Source: Holacanthus passer
Taxonomy: Eukaryota > Chordata > Actinopteri > Pomacanthidae
DNA length: 64,000 nucleotides
Assembly: GCA_025331565.1 (NCBI GenBank)
Contig: JAFREQ010000104.1
Span: forward strand, 62,001-126,000
Reading direction: 5' to 3'
In this document: piece by piece, positions 48,590 to 62,830 of the stretch
Layout of the letters: every line of letters begins with the position of its first letter
How positions within the stretch are numbered: position 1 is the stretch's first letter
The notes under the pieces: model-generated
What the model was told of the DNA's origin: nothing
The model's database searches: none
What the model saw: only the letters and a program-made list of their open reading frames with translations
Made by a program: the position numbers and the translations under genes

Positions 48590-48735
48590 ATTAAAATGTC
48601 CATAAATAAATAATAAATATGGTCAAGCCCTAGTTCAGGCATTGATGAGTCTGATGGAAGTAGGCACAAACCCTGACATGGCCTGCTTGAACCTGACTGG
48701 GAGTGACCTGTATCTGCAGCCTGAGGGTGAGCTGG
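48590..48735 (-). pseudogene. LINE 3'-end fragment
   Basis: On the - strand one frame reads CRYRSLPVRFKQAM then SGFVPTSIRLINA before a stop at 48637-48635. This resembles the final residues of many fish LINE reverse transcriptases (pattern R..SF.P.AIRLLN). An A/T-rich tail with ATTTATTTATG follows. It is too short to classify. Confidence 0.5.
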
Positions 48736-49859
48736 CTCACTCATTGGACAGGGGAGCTACTTTGAACTGAACCATTAAGCCAGTTTCAACTGTGTTTTAC
48801 ATAATTAAAAGTAAGTCATGACAAGAATGTTTCTGACTGAATCATGTTTTGAGCCCGGTGAATTGAGCTGTCAGTCACACGCAAACACTGAAACATTCTG
48901 CACAGCTGAGAGGTTAAAACATGATTAGCAGCAAATGCTTTTTTTTCTATGACTCTTTTCTCTTATGCAGCTTTCAAAAAACAGCTGAATCATCTTTCTG
49001 TTACAGCTACTCACCTGTGGTAAATGGCGTCTACTGTATAGATGAATACAAAATACAGACAAGAAATTATGAGCTGCTTTTTCTTGCTTACATTACAGCA
49101 GAGCCTAGTCGACATGAATGCCGTCCTAAATCAGAGCGACTCTCCGATCTATAGTGTTTACAGAGAAATGCCATCACCTAAACAATTCAGGGGTCTAATA
49201 ACCACCAGGAAGTAAACTGTGAAAACTGTGCAGCACACTGGCATTAAAATGCATTTACAGCTCACTGGGGCAAAGTAGTGTATGCAACTTCATTGTGACA
49301 CACGCCACTGCCATCCTGAAATTCACCCCCCATCATGTTTAATTTACTCTGAGTTACTAAACAGATGCTTGTTTGGAATAAATGCATTGGAAATTAAACT
49401 CCAGAATAATGAAATGGCAGTGTGCTGCCTGGTTATACATACTGAAGATTACTGGGTCCATTTGGACCCTTTTTAATCAATATAAGCTTTTCAGTATGAG
49501 CGCATTGGCCTTGTGTGAAGCCTTTGAGTCACTGTGTATCACTAACATCCCATATCTCAGTTCTTCGTGCTGTGGTCTGACCATTACAGCATGTGCATGA
49601 TAAACAACACCACTGTGATTCCTTCCTTATAAATGTGCTCTAAATCTTGGCAAAATACCTTCTTTTGTTACATAACGTTTATTTTAACTGGAAGTTTGAA
49701 GGATCTCCTGTCCATGCAGCATACAGTATATACTTTCTGCAGCACAGTGCAATATACAGGAGACTTATTACTGTATGCCTCGTGATTACACTGCAGACTG
49801 CTGAGGATTCTGACAGTGAAATGAGACTTATTGAATAGCAATGGGGCGCAGTAAGAGTT

Positions 49860-50400
49860 TTTGGAGCAACAAGAGAGAGAAAAGGAGAGAAAGAATGAGA
49901 GAGAGAGGGAGAGAGTGAATGTATAGAGGAGTGAGAACGATGTGCCCATACTGTAAGTTGATGTGCATACAGTCCTGCAGTCCTTGATAAGGCAGGATGG
50001 ATGAAAGAGGTGCACCATAGGAGTTGGTAAATCATTGTCAGGGGTGGGGAGGGTGAGGAAAGGGAAGAGGGGGAGGGATGGGAATGGGGGGTGGTGAGGG
50101 GAAGGAAAGCATACCAACTGCCTTAGGTGCTCTCTGGTTTTCAAATTTCCCTTCTCTGTCTGTCTCCCTCTCAATCGCTGCAATGGCGAGGGAGTGAGGA
50201 TGGAAGGAGGAAGAGAGATATTGTGACAGAGGGAGAGAGAGAGGGAGAAAAAGCACTTGTCAGAGGGATGGAGAGGTTGCTATGACAACTACTTATACAG
50301 CAAGCTGTCAGTCATGTTTCATTGGAGTTTGGAGAGGAGGAGAGGAATGAAGGGAGGAGAGGAGTTGGGGAAGGAGGGGTTGGAAAAGGGTCATTTCTCC
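49860..50400. repeat. Purine-rich low-complexity region
   Basis: GAGA and GGGGAGG runs on the + strand at 49860-49920 and 50038-50400, interrupted by ordinary sequence. No exon lies adjacent. Confidence 0.7.
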
Positions 50401-50953
50401 ATCTGTCTGCTGAGCCGGAGTGTAAATTTGACTGTCAGGCTCGGAGATAAGGACAAATTATGAACAATATTAGCTGGCCGATAAAAGAGAACAATAATGA
50501 ATGGATAAATATATTAAAACCAAATGAGATAGCATCCAGGCAGAAACAGGGGCCCAGAGAAGCCATCCAGGTTTTCTCATTCGGAGGGGAAGATAAGAGC
50601 TGGAGAGAGGCTGTGAGGAGGGGAAGGATCCACCGTATTAGAGCTAGCTACTGTAGCGTACTTCCTTGTCAAAAGAAAGAAGAAAGAATCAAAATCACTT
50701 TGTAGCCGGAATACCAAACATTGTGGCTTCCTCTCCCTCCTTCACGAGCCTATTATACTTCTCCAATGAGCAGGATGCCACACAATAACAGTGTCAGCAT
50801 GTGTTCAAGCATAAAAAATACAGACAGAATGGAATGAAATTAATTAACCCTAAGAGATCACAGTGCTTAGCCAGTGGAATTTAATCCAATTTATTACATA
50901 TAGGCATCTACAGTAACTAGGGTTGTGTTTGCATTAATGAGATGTGAGTATGG

Positions 50954-50955
<2 letters not shown>

Positions 50956-50984
<29 letters not shown>
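50956..50984. repeat. (TG)n microsatellite
   Basis: About 14 TG units. Confidence 0.92.
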
Positions 50985-50985
<1 letters not shown>

Positions 50986-53900
50986 ATGTACAGTACATAG
51001 GAGAATGTGTGTTGCTTGTTGTGTGTAGGTGTGCTAAGGGTGTCCCTCCCATCCTGTGAACTGCAAAGGTATCAGTGGTAGGAGTGGCAGGGACCAGCGA
51101 GGGAGGGAGTCTGAGGTTTGGCACAGCCTGAGGGTGAGAAAACGCTGCCAAATTAACTCCTGAATAATGAGCCTTTTATGCACTGCGTTATCACCAGCGA
51201 GAAGACGGCAGCGTATTTCGTTCTAACGTTGGAGCCACTTCAGACAGAACCCAGTTTGTAGGTTCCACCGGCACACCTTCAACTGAGAAAGAAATGTGGG
51301 CTCATACAATAGTTTGTTTACCAATTTCTGAAGTAAATTAGCACGCCTGTGCTACATGTGCTGTATTTGCAGCTGTCTTTTGAAGTTTGCATGCTAACCC
51401 ACACAGTTGACAGCACAAACTGTAAGGCCTACCATGAACCGGCCCTAATGAGGGAGCTTATTAGCGCTGTATCCCTCACAACTTCGGTGATGTTGCTTGG
51501 AAACAGCATTGCAAAGAAAACAATACTGTAGTTTTCACCAAAAAGCCATCAAACCCAGTGCTCCCTGTTGTGCAATTTTAACACCAAAGCAATGAAATAT
51601 GGACTTCTATTGAAACATATATGACTGAAAAAAGAATGGAAGAGAGAATTACAGTGACGTGAACCTACATTTCATCATATATAAATGTTAAAAATACTAT
51701 AATTCATGGCGATGCTTGCCCAGGTTGCCAGTAAAATCCACAGCCATGTTCTGCATATATTCAATCTATAATTCACATTAGACATGTTCTCTTTAACAGC
51801 AGCTACAGGGACCTGCTTCTAGCAGTCTAGCATCACCTAGGGTGACACCAGCTTGATTTCATGTCATAGTTTCATCATTTTGGTGTCAAGGCTGCTCATT
51901 GGCAGCTCGGCTGAGACCGTAAAAGCCATCAGTAAAAATGCCACTGAGCACTGTGTGCAGGGCCTTGATAGCCATGCTGCAGAAACAGCGCATCCCTCAC
52001 TAAGCACTCCTCTGGGATGGATTAAACCTCACTGCTTTCACATACATGTAAGTACACATAAGCACACTGACAGGAGGTTGCTCATATACGTGCACACACT
52101 GTAAACATGCGGGCAACTACACACAAAGTAACCATAAAATTATATACACATACGCTCTCATACGGGCTGTCACAGAGAAACAGAGCAGCTTGCAAATACA
52201 AGTAGCTATATCAACAGGCACACATACAGACACACCGTACCGTACATACAGTACATGCTGTATACTGTATATACAAATATATGGTATCAAGAGGTGTAGA
52301 AAACACTTTCTACAAACAAACAGTGCTGTAGCGAGTGGGAGGTTGCGGTTTGTAACTGTTGCATCACAAGCCCTATAGCGTATTATTCAGGCCAAAGAGC
52401 TCAAGATCAAACTGTAATGTGTTACCGAACAGCACCCTCACGGGAAGTGAGCTTCTGCATTCCAACCGTACACATTTCCTCCACGCACACCAAGCGAGTC
52501 GATTCCATCTCAGGGGGGATTTGGAGACCAGTGATCATGAATTCTCTCTGTGCCGCTGGCAGATAGGATGATGGATATTATATATGACACCTAAAAGACT
52601 CACCCACACATCTGTACGCGCACGACCACGTGCACACTCATGTTCGTAGGAGCATACAAAAACACAAAACGCACATACAGCACACACAGGACCTCCTGTA
52701 TGTCACTCCAATATTCTCCGAAGAGCTCTACGGATTTTATGCATCAGTGCGATCTAATGGCTGCTCTGTTCTACGCTGCTGGCTGGGGGATTTCAGCTGC
52801 ATCTCAGCCCCGCTGGAAGCCTTGAACATACAATTACAGTCTCGTGACTTGGTTCCTCCTTCCCTAAATGCTCAACATAAAACCTCTGAGGTGTTTAAGT
52901 GTAACTATTGATGTGCACGTGTGTTCTGTGTGCCCCCTTTCCCTCTCTTATCCTGTGCAGTTTCTGTCAGCCCGTACAGCAGCTGACAGCTTCCATCCCC
53001 ACCTCAGAACACAACAGCTGAAAGGAGAAGAATAGAAGGAGAAACTGCTTAAAATATTTTATCTCCACCATATACGTCTCAGCAAATTTACACTCAATAT
53101 GATAACAAATGTGAAATATTACTCACAGCCTTGTGTCGAATTCAGTGTATTACGGCGGCGGTCATAAATCCTGAAACTGCTGCGCAACGTGTATACGTAG
53201 CTACTGTATATAAACATTTACAATATGGCAGGGCTATTTATATTGTCTCCCTTCATAATGCCATCTGAAGGGCATTTTGGCATCCGTTATGATATGGATT
53301 TTCTCTCCCCCATTTTCCTCTATCCCATTTATTGCCATTCTTCTTTCCCGTCCAGATTGTGCTCCTATACAGTAGAATGGGCCTTTTACCTTTGGCAGTA
53401 TTTAACACAGCACTAGCCTGTTTCTTAATTATTTTCTCATCGCTCCGCTGACACTGATTCATGAGGGTAATGTTGGACACACCCCCTCGGCCAGCCCTCT
53501 CAACCAACCCCCACCTCCCTTCACTTTCTCTCTTTCCTCCCTTACAGCAGAGTTGCTCTTAGCTCTTCCTTGTATCAAACCTCTGACATATTTGTTCTCT
53601 CTTTGTCTGATTTCTCCCTCTTCTTCAGCCTTGCTACCTCCATCTCTCGTCTTTCTCTCATATTACCTTGTGATTATCTTGGATGGCTAATGGTAACTCA
53701 TTAGCTGTCATGGTTGCTCTCAGGTAATTACCTTTTTTTTGCTCATATGGAAGGACAAAATTGACTACAGCAAGAGACAACAAACTTCATTATACACTGA
53801 GCCAAACTGGGCCCCATGTGATATCCTGCCCTCATGATCTTATTGTGTTAAATATAGAGCACAATACCAATATCCTCTCACCTCCTCACCTCTGTACAAG

Positions 53901-56900
53901 CGCAACATTATAAAACATAAATCCACGCTGAAAGAAAAACGTCTATCTGAGAAAAGACAATGAAAAGGTTGACAGCCAGACAAAGCAGCGATGGAAAGAA
54001 AGTGTCAGATAATACCTAAAGGTTACAGCATTAACACTCAATTATTGCAGAGTGGAACAGAAATATAAAGGGGAGGATACAAACAAACAAAAGTAACAAA
54101 AGGAAAGAGAAATGCAGAAGAAAATGTGAAAAGGCTGCATGAGCAACAGAGAGAGAGAAATGAAAGGGAGGAGGCTTAGGAGATAGAGAGCGAGGGGCCA
54201 TGCCCAACTCCAGCTCAAGAGAGAGTGAGGATGTACCAGAATATGGGCTATCTCTCTGAAGCTTTGTCTGCTGGAGCAACTGAGCTGGCAGATGACTTTG
54301 CTGCACATGGACAAAAGAGGCTTACAGGCCACCCTGCATGTCAGCTTTCCCCCGGCCCGAAGAGTGAGAGCTGTAGGGGAATATAGGGTGCGCTCGAGCA
54401 CTCACCTGCCCAGACCTACAGAGACCTTGGTGAGAGTGGATTCAGATTTGCTCTGTACATATGACAGCAGCCAGCAGCTTCGTTTTATACTCCACTTTAG
54501 CGCAGAGCGTCTCTTTACTCTGAAAAAACTGCAGTGTTAACAGTTATGAGATGGGGAAGTGCTGTATGAGGTAAAGTTGTAAATATATAAATAAATACAT
54601 AAGCCCTAAAGCATGTCACTGGTGTACTTTTATATTTTACCACTTCCATATTATTAGTTCGAGCCGATTCTTGATAGGAGGCGAGATGCTAAACTTAGAG
54701 CTTTTCCGCTCTCTGTGCTGTCGTGTGCTTTTTGTATGCATGGCCTCTGTAGTGCTGATGTGACTGCAGGGGGAGAGCCTAACCCTGTCAGTCACACTGA
54801 CAGCCACGCTGTCTTATCTTCTCTCTATTGGTGATGGTGCACTTTAATTAGGCTAGAAGGTCAATCAGCACTTTTTTTAGAAGATGTGATTCTACTGAAA
54901 GCATTTCATAATCCGGGACAGCCATAGTGTTTCAGGGGCCTGAGGCAGACATGCGTACAGGGCTCCCTTACCCTCTGTTCTCACCTTTTTATCTCGACTT
55001 GTCTGAATGATCAGATCTACTTATATCACGTATATTCACAGAGCCCTGCACTGCTCGACTAATGAACTGCTGCAGGTTTCCACATTTGGGAGAAAAGAAA
55101 TGTGCATATATATACTGAAAGCATCTGCACTGTCGCTGACAACTATAGATGCAAGAATGAACAATACATCAATTACCTACAGGTTCCTGAAATGAAAACC
55201 TGACTTGACCTGCCTGATATTAAAAAAAGCAATGTTTTTAGAGCATTGCCTTTTATTAATTATGTGTGAAGAGAATGTTACAGGTTTGTCAGCATCACCA
55301 TTATCAGAAGAGAAAGATGTGTTGCCATCGTCATGAGCGCTAATTTTACTGGATGAAGCAGCAGTAGGTTGTTTTGCAGCAAGAATAATCCAGTGGAGAG
55401 AAAAATAACATGCTACCTTTGTGAATTTACTTCTTGCTTTCCTCTTCCTTTTTTATTTTCTCTGCCCTGCTTGGATAAATGCATTTCAATTTTGTTGTTG
55501 TGGAAACTGTTAGGAAGCTCTACCATCAACTACCAAATTGGCTTCCTTGAATTGTCCCTCACAGGTGCAGAGTGAGGCAGAATTATACACTGTTGTCTGA
55601 GCTGGGCGGGTTCATTGATGCTGCGAAATTAAGCGCCCTGTGGCATATGTTGTGTATGATTTCTTTGGGAGGAATAACTGAAATTGTCGGTTTATATTGT
55701 ATATCTAATTGATATTTTTACAGGACCCTTTGGCGCCCCTGTGCTCAGTGTTCATAATCATTTAGAAAAAAGGGATTTCAAGCTAGAAAGAGAAAACACA
55801 AGGTTTTAGAGTAACTACTGTTTCTACTAAATTAACACCTTTGTGTATTCCAGATTTCACTTTCCACAGTCTGCTAATTTCTCACTTCTAGTTTCAGGAT
55901 CTTGCTGAGCTGAGGGGGAAACACACAACTCTGCAGGAACATTAAACATCCATCCTTTCCACAATAGTTTCCTCCCATTAAACTCACAGAGCCAGACCAC
56001 ATGTGGCATGAATTCATCAAGCTGTCATTTGTAAACCAGGGCTTCATTCTCAACAAACTTGCAACGCTTATTGTCAAAAACATGGTATCAAGAGTCTCAC
56101 TGACATCCGGCAAGCAGCTGAAACTAGGTCCAGCAGCAGTTCCAGTAGTTTTGGACCTGAAGTTTCAGACCTGTAGATGTAGAGATGCTGCTGTGTGCCA
56201 TCTACAGGCAAGGAAAATATTTCTGAAAAACACATCTGTGGTTCATGTCTGACCCTAAATCACAGACTATGGGAAAAAAGAACTATACAGATATAGGTGC
56301 CGATCCCAGACCTAAGTGTGCTATTGTTACAGATCATTTACTATCTCATTTCATGTCAAAATGCATAGTATAATTTAATACAGGATGGGGAAAGATGCTA
56401 AAAATGTGTGAAGACGTGTGCTCATAAGAAAAGATAGATGTGTAAGAACAGATACAGACACATGCGTGTGTGTGTGTGTGACAAAAATGACCCCCCATAA
56501 TGTTTTCCGTCTCTCTCACATACATACACACTGAATGGAGGGATGGCCTGATCTGTCTCTCTTTGTCTCTCTCTCCTCCGCCCCAATCTTCTTGACAGCT
56601 CATTTGTTTTCATTTCCAGGATATTTTGCTTGATATCTAATGAAATATATATCTATATATTGAACAAATCATCAAGAGGGGAGGGTGGAATTCTTCATCA
56701 GATGTCAGTTACATTTTCGCATTGCTGTTTAACTTCATGCATCAGGTTTATTGGATTTGTTTATTGTCATTGCAAATCATGTGGCATCCTGACACACATA
56801 GAAATGTATTGTATAGCACACGCACTGTCTGCTGATGAAACTTGTGAACCGCGAGGCTCAATTTTGCATGCAGAATGTATAAATGCAATCTATATCTTGG

Positions 56901-57408
56901 AATATGATAGATATGAGGGAGTGGAGAAATTTGGACCTGTCAAGCTAATACCAAATAGCATTAGACTGCAAAAAGACTGACTTATTTCTCTCTCTAACTT
57001 AGACTAAACTATCAGGCAGATGGCCTTTTCCTCTGGCTTTCTATCTCCACCTTGCTCACTCTCTCTCTCACTGACAAAGCTTACAGTAAGCATTTTAATT
57101 CCCTCTGACCTTTACTGATCTCACCCAGGCAGTTTTGCCCGTTGCTTAGGGCCAAAACAAAATGAAATTTGAATTTCAGCTCGGAATAATTTAAGATGAT
57201 CCCTTCTATGCAGGGAGTCTCAACTATTTTGTAGTTTGGGTGCTGCCAACTGACTAAATGGACTTTCCGTAAGAGCTCTCTCTCTCTATTTCTTTCCTGC
57301 CTATGGGGCTGAGGGATCACACACAGTGAGAGGAGGGGGGGATGACGAGAGAGTGAGCGAGTAAAACATTCCTGATATTCACATGTATGCACATATGACC
57401 ACATGGCG

Positions 57409-57411
57409 CAC

Positions 57412-57471
<60 letters not shown>
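57409..57471. repeat. (CA)n microsatellite, longest in the window
   Basis: About 30 CA units with two early interruptions and 25 uninterrupted. It is the source of Cys/Val-rich spurious frames on the - strand. Confidence 0.95.
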
Positions 57472-58849
57472 GCTTGGCACACAAACACAGACATGCTCCA
57501 ACTCTAGTACACTGAGCACCAGAGGGCTTTGTGTGCAAGGCTGAGAAATGCCATGTCAGCACGCACCACACGGAAGTTTAGAGGGGAGGGAAAAGCTAAA
57601 TAGTATAAAAAAACGAGCGTGTGATGAAAAATGCATGGAGGGGAGAGGGGGACAGTGGCTCCCTGTACACAATTGTCTACTAAGAAACTCCTGCAGATCC
57701 TCTCCTCCTCTTTATCCAGTCGCCTCTACTGACAGCGCTGCTTCCCTGACAGACCACACACACATCAAAACACATACAGAACAAAAAGTGACATTCAAAC
57801 AAATTGTACATACACACACTCACACACACAGAACCCCAACTACAATGAATATAAGGCCACCATCTTAGATATAAACAATAAACAAAATATACAGACTATG
57901 AGCTCAGAACCATACTCTTATATTCGCCTTGCAATTGATGCTGATTTGGATTTTTCCAATGGTATGTGAATGCTTACAATATATTTCTGAAAATGAATAA
58001 AATAGAGACAAATGAACAACAAAAAGTGATCATTTAAAAAGTGCTCAGATGCCGTTCTCCAGTAACACACCTAACGCTGTCACAAGCCATAGAGTGAAGC
58101 AACATAAATATATCATTTCAAAGCAACATGTAACAAATGCTCAGAACAGTGCAACATATCTTCAGCTTAGTTGATGGAGAAACCTGTCGGCTGACAATTC
58201 CCAGTCCAGTGCTGGTTATAATCAAAGAACCAGTATTCCGCTCCATTCGCCCCGACAACCTTCACAAGACTCCTTAATCACACAGTAGAGGTGATGTAAT
58301 GATAGAGAAACACTGGCAATTAGACACCTGCAGAACAGCTCAATTCATTTCAACAACCTTCTTGTCCACTACAGTCCTTTTACATATTTCACATAAGAAT
58401 GTGTAGGTGCACACGACAACACATATACTTGAGCTATGTGCATCCTTTTTTGCACTACAGAGATTTGGGGCTTATTTCTTGTTTTTTACAGTACACGCTG
58501 ATGGCTGATGTCAGGTCGATCTGTCAAGAGTTTCTTCCATTGCGATGAAAACAGCATGTTGTCCTTTTCACTCTACAACTGTCTGACAATGTTAATCTGC
58601 AGGAGAGGACCGTGTTGACAGAACACATTATGGAGCTTTAGGGGGGAAAGGTTAGGCATCAACACAGACGTAGAATTTAAATTGGTAAACCTCTTATAAG
58701 GCATGAACTTTTATGAGCAAATGCCCACTAGACTTAACCCTGCCCTTTCAAATTAATTCATTTCGGCTTGTGCATAAACAGTATGCATGCTAGTAACTGC
58801 AGTCCATGCTTAAGGTTATGTCACTGTGTATGTGTGTATATACAGATGG

Positions 58850-59790
58850 GGGACAAATTAACAGGAAAAATCTGAATAAATAAGTGGAGGATCAGAATGA
58901 ATGTGGATGCTTCCACACAGGTGCGCCGCATGGTACAATTTAGTAATTAACATCCAATCATGCTCTGTGTACAAAAATGCTGAGCAGGCCCTGTTGATTT
59001 TGTATGACTTTGAAAGAGGGTTCATTGTTGGGGCACGGAAATTGGAAATTGTGGTCAACAGCATATTTGATGGCCGTGATGCTCGTGCATACTGTGATAT
59101 GTAAGAAACAGAACAGAACAGAAGGGCAACTCTTCAATATCAATGCAGGATGTGATCAGAGTGTCAGCAAGAACAGTCCATCAACAATTACATACAGAGG
59201 GATATTGTATTATATTTGAGAGTGAAGTGACGCAAAAACCACCAACCACTGGTCTCCAGAGATGTGGAAAAAGTGATCTGGTCTGATGAGTCATCCTTCA
59301 ACATATTCTCCACAAGTGAGTGACTGCATGCATGACGTACACTAAGAGAACAGTACAGGCCTGAGTGCTTGACCCCTGGAGTGACGTGGAGGCTCTGTTA
59401 TGCGGTGGGGGGGCATTTTGCTGAAATGGTTTGAGTCCACTTGTCCCCTTAGAGTCACTGAAAAGAAATTCAAATCTCCTCTGAGTGATCACCTTTATCC
59501 TATGATGTAACATTTCTACCCTGATGGGAGTGGTCTCTTTCATGACAAAGCCCCCCATCCATTGAACATGAGGGGTCACTGAATAGTTTGATGAGTATGA
59601 AAATGATGCGATCATAGATGTCAACCAATCTCAGTTGAACACCTATGACAGCGCTCTCCATCGAAACACCGCAGTTTTGGAAGAATGATGTTCAGAGACT
59701 TGTAGAACTGCACACAGTCATGTCAAGGTAGAAAATTGTTTTAATCCTCTCAGAGTTCCATCAGCAGTTTATCAACCACGGCACCTTTAC
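58850..59790 (+). pseudogene. Decayed Tc1/mariner-type transposon
   Basis: The frame KVIWSDESSFNIFSTSE ends in a stop codon near 59320, and degenerate continuation contains YRPECLTPGV-like sequence. This corresponds to the KV.WSDES.F region of Tc1-family transposases. Upstream, AGGTGCGCCGCATGGTAC and GAGGGTTCATTGTTGGGG-like sequence match the 5' part of a fish Tc1 family. Downstream, TACCCTGATGGGAGTGGTCT, AACATGAGGGGTCACTGAAT and GTTTGATGAGTATGAAAATG match its 3' part. Multiple stops, indels and a large internal deletion make it inactive. Terminal repeats were not delimited. Confidence 0.75.
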
Positions 59791-60379
59791 TAGGGGGGGG
59801 GAATGACTGGCAGAAGTCAGAGAGGAGGGGCGTCTGTATTTCAAATATCAATTGGCGCTGTCAGCGTGGCCCAGTATGGTGAAGGATTATCTGAAATTAG
59901 TTTAGTTAATTCATCATTTTAAAGGGCAGTTGCTTTGCCGCTGATTAGTTATTGTACACACTTGTCAATTAAGGGTCCCTGGAGAGTCCGTCCCACGAGA
60001 ACTGAAGCTGACATCAAATGCACACACAAAGGAAGAGAAAGGGATAAGAGACAGACAAGTAGTAACAGAGAGGGGTCTGCAGCAGAGTAAAGAAAGAAGA
60101 AAATACAGGAGGAACAAGATGCAAGACAGACACAACCCCGACCTAACGTGTTTCATATTGAAATCCGTGGTTAGCTACTTCAAAACATGCTTTTGTCTGG
60201 CTACAATTAGTTTGATATGGAGTCAATCCAAAATGAAGAGATAAAATATTTTTCTATTTATGTGCAGAGGTGGATGTTATGTTGTGTTATAATGAAAACT
60301 ATGAGCAAATATGTTTCCTGTGACTAAGACGAGACAATGGATGACACCAAACACTAGCTGTAACTATATCAACATGCAA

Positions 60380-60790
60380 TAGGACGACATTAAAACGTAG
60401 CTTAAAAAATAAAAGTTTTAACCCTGAGCAGTTAAACTGACTAACTCATAAAAATATATTTTGTAATTTGCAGCATCATCAAAATAAATTTGAAGACTTA
60501 TTATTAAAAACTCATTGCCTTTGTGATAATAAATCACACACAAATAAGTTTGTATAAAATGAAAAAACAAAAAAAAATCTGACGACTAAAAAGACTAAAA
60601 TGTGAACAGTTTTCATTAACTAAAACTATACCACAATAGTTAGTTTTCTTTTATCAAGCTAAGACTCAAATGCCCAGACTTTGAGTTAATTAAAACTTGA
60701 CAAAAAAACAGGACAACTTGACTAAAGGTTGACTAAATATGATTCAAACTAAAAAGGACATTTGACACAGGACTAAAACTAAAGAAAAAA
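60380..60790. repeat. Degenerate ACTAAAA-rich fish repeat
   Basis: Recurrent GACTAAAA, AACTAAAACTA and TTGACTAAA words resemble the end of a fish repeat rich in CTAAAA units. Boundaries are uncertain. Confidence 0.4.
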
Positions 60791-61739
60791 TAGCTGACAA
60801 AATTAACAGTCGTGTTGTGTGGTGGAGGTGGTTGTAGATGTTGTGAATTAGAAAAATCAATGTGTGAGCCTTTGTACAAAGAGGCCAAGTGGAGGCCATC
60901 ACATTGACCTCTCCACAGGTTTCTATTCCCACAGTTACTGTTGCTACGATACTGGAGCTCTCCACGCTATATATGGCCGAACACAGAGACCCTGTCAGAG
61001 ACAAACATATGTTCAACACATTACTCATTTGAGACAAGCAGATTTTTTAACAGCAGCAGCTCATAGTTAGGATCTTTTTTTTTTATATTATGAAAATATA
61101 GGACTGAAAGTGACTTTTCTTGATTTATTTATTAATAACAATATGTTATTGACAATAATTCACAAGAGAAAACCACGGCATTTTCTCCAGCAGTTGTTTT
61201 TTAACTTTACTATGAGGTAAATATCTCAGTCCAAAAACTATATAAAAAAGATTTATTTTTAGTTTATTCAGCACTGAACAAGCATTTCTCTGTTCCCCAT
61301 AATTAATTCTTAAAGTGCTTTTGTGGTTAATCCAGCAACCCATGGGGATGTGAGAGAGGCAATGTGCCAATTGTATTCAAGGATACATTTTAAGCACACT
61401 CTTATCGGACAAAAAAAACAAAACAGGCTTTTCAAACCTGCATGTTTCCACAAACACATTTTTGGAAAATACTATTCATATGGGAAGGACAAACATTATG
61501 ATACGAAAAAGTTCAAAATGTTTGTGGAAAGCAAAAATCTCTGGTTTGAAAAATTATTTTGAATAACTTAAAACGTCAATAATTTAAAAGATGTTCATGT
61601 TCACACTGCAAAAGCTTTGTACATTCTTTTGTTTAAAAGGAAAAAAAAAAGCATTTTCTTAGCTCTTAGTGCCACATTACGGATGCTTTACAATGCAGAA
61701 ACATGCTACAGTTTATGTTTTGTCACCCACTGATGCTGC

Positions 61740-61960
61740 ATTATGCGACTGTAGTTGTTAGTCCTGCTCCTGGGGACTCAGCACTGCTGGTTTTTAATCC
61801 CACCAGCTCGTGCCATATCCTACCTGAAAGTTAATTAGATCCACCTTTCACCTCAGGTTGAAACCAGTCCCTGATTAGGTGTTTAGAATGAAAAAGCTAC
61901 CTATTTAATCCTAGTGGGGGACATTCCTACTCCTCACTCACTAATGCTATGTCCCTTGTC
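61740..61960. repeat. Possible fish repeat (TCCTGCTCCTGGGGACTCAGC type)
   Basis: CCTGCTCCTGGGGACTCAGC followed by TTTTTAATCCCACCAGCT recalls a common vertebrate repeat with a TCCTGGTCCTGGAG start. Weak recognition. Confidence 0.35.
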
Positions 61961-62099
61961 TTTCCCCTAAAGATCCAGTGCAGTGAAAATCTTAGTTTTA
62001 GAAGTTAAATATGGGATTTTTGCAACACTGTCAGTAACAAACACAATTGGCTGAGATTGTCCAACAGTCACTTTCAACCATATAATTTTATTTCCTTAG

Positions 62100-62830
62100 G
62101 TCTCAGTCATGTTCATCCAACTGTCTGCAATTAAAAGGGCTTTTTCACTTCAGACATTTTGGACTTGGTAGGAAAAACACAGGTGTCACTGATGACATTA
62201 ACGATGGCTCCATTTTGTTCAAGTGACACTGTGGCTTTGTACTGACAGAAGCAAATCAGATTTGTTCGGCAAATCAGATCTTTAAGACTGTCCACGCTGC
62301 TATTTGCAAGTGATCCGTTCTGATTTCTGTGTCCAGACATCACCAACCTATCTGCATGGGTGGCTGTGGTAATGATGTAGGCATCAGTAAACACATATGT
62401 TGGAGAAGCAGCTTTCCAATGTGGAAGCGTGAGAAATGGAGATCCATCATCTCCAAACAATCGCGCTGACAGAACTCCTCCGCTGCACTAGACAAACTCT
62501 GCTGCATGGATTCAGCTCAGCCAACTGATGCACTTCTGTCACTTGATTTGATGTCGTCATTGTGTGTCGTGTTGCAAGAAAAAGTAAAAGACGCTTTTAA
62601 ATCGGATTTGAGTGGCGAGAATGTCCGGACTGAGACACATCTGTAGAAATCGGATTAGAATCGCATTTCAAACCACCTTCAAGTGTGTCTTGGATCCAAT
62701 TTGCAAAAATCGCATTTCATGCAATTTGTGGCTGTCCAGACTTTCTAAAATCATTCTGAATATGCCAAAAACAGATTTGGGCTGGCAGTCTAAACAAGGC
62801 CTTAAACCGAAGTAGCTAAATGGAATGCAG
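62100..62830. repeat. Fish interspersed repeat with AATCGGATTTGA words
   Basis: The segment carries repeated ATCGGATT, AAATCGCATTTC and AAATCAGAT words plus AGACTGTCCACGCTGC and CAGTCTAAACAAGGCCTT. These match the ends of a teleost repeat of the GTCTGAACAAGGCC type. Its two halves carry complementary words, suggesting a decayed non-autonomous DNA element. Confidence 0.5.

Noticed and set aside
49668..50183. 171-codon - strand open frame
   Set aside because: Mostly Ser/Pro/Leu from purine-rich low-complexity DNA. No domain, and it would run within the celf5 intron.
57409..57471. Regular repeats as a CRISPR array
   Set aside because: These are dinucleotide microsatellites in a vertebrate genome, with no spacer structure.
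57081..57571. Cys/Val-rich open frames on the - strand
   Set aside because: Translation of the long CA microsatellite.
59004..59219. Open frame inside the Tc1 fossil as a new gene
   Set aside because: It coincides with nucleotide similarity to the transposon 5' part and is not in the transposase frame.
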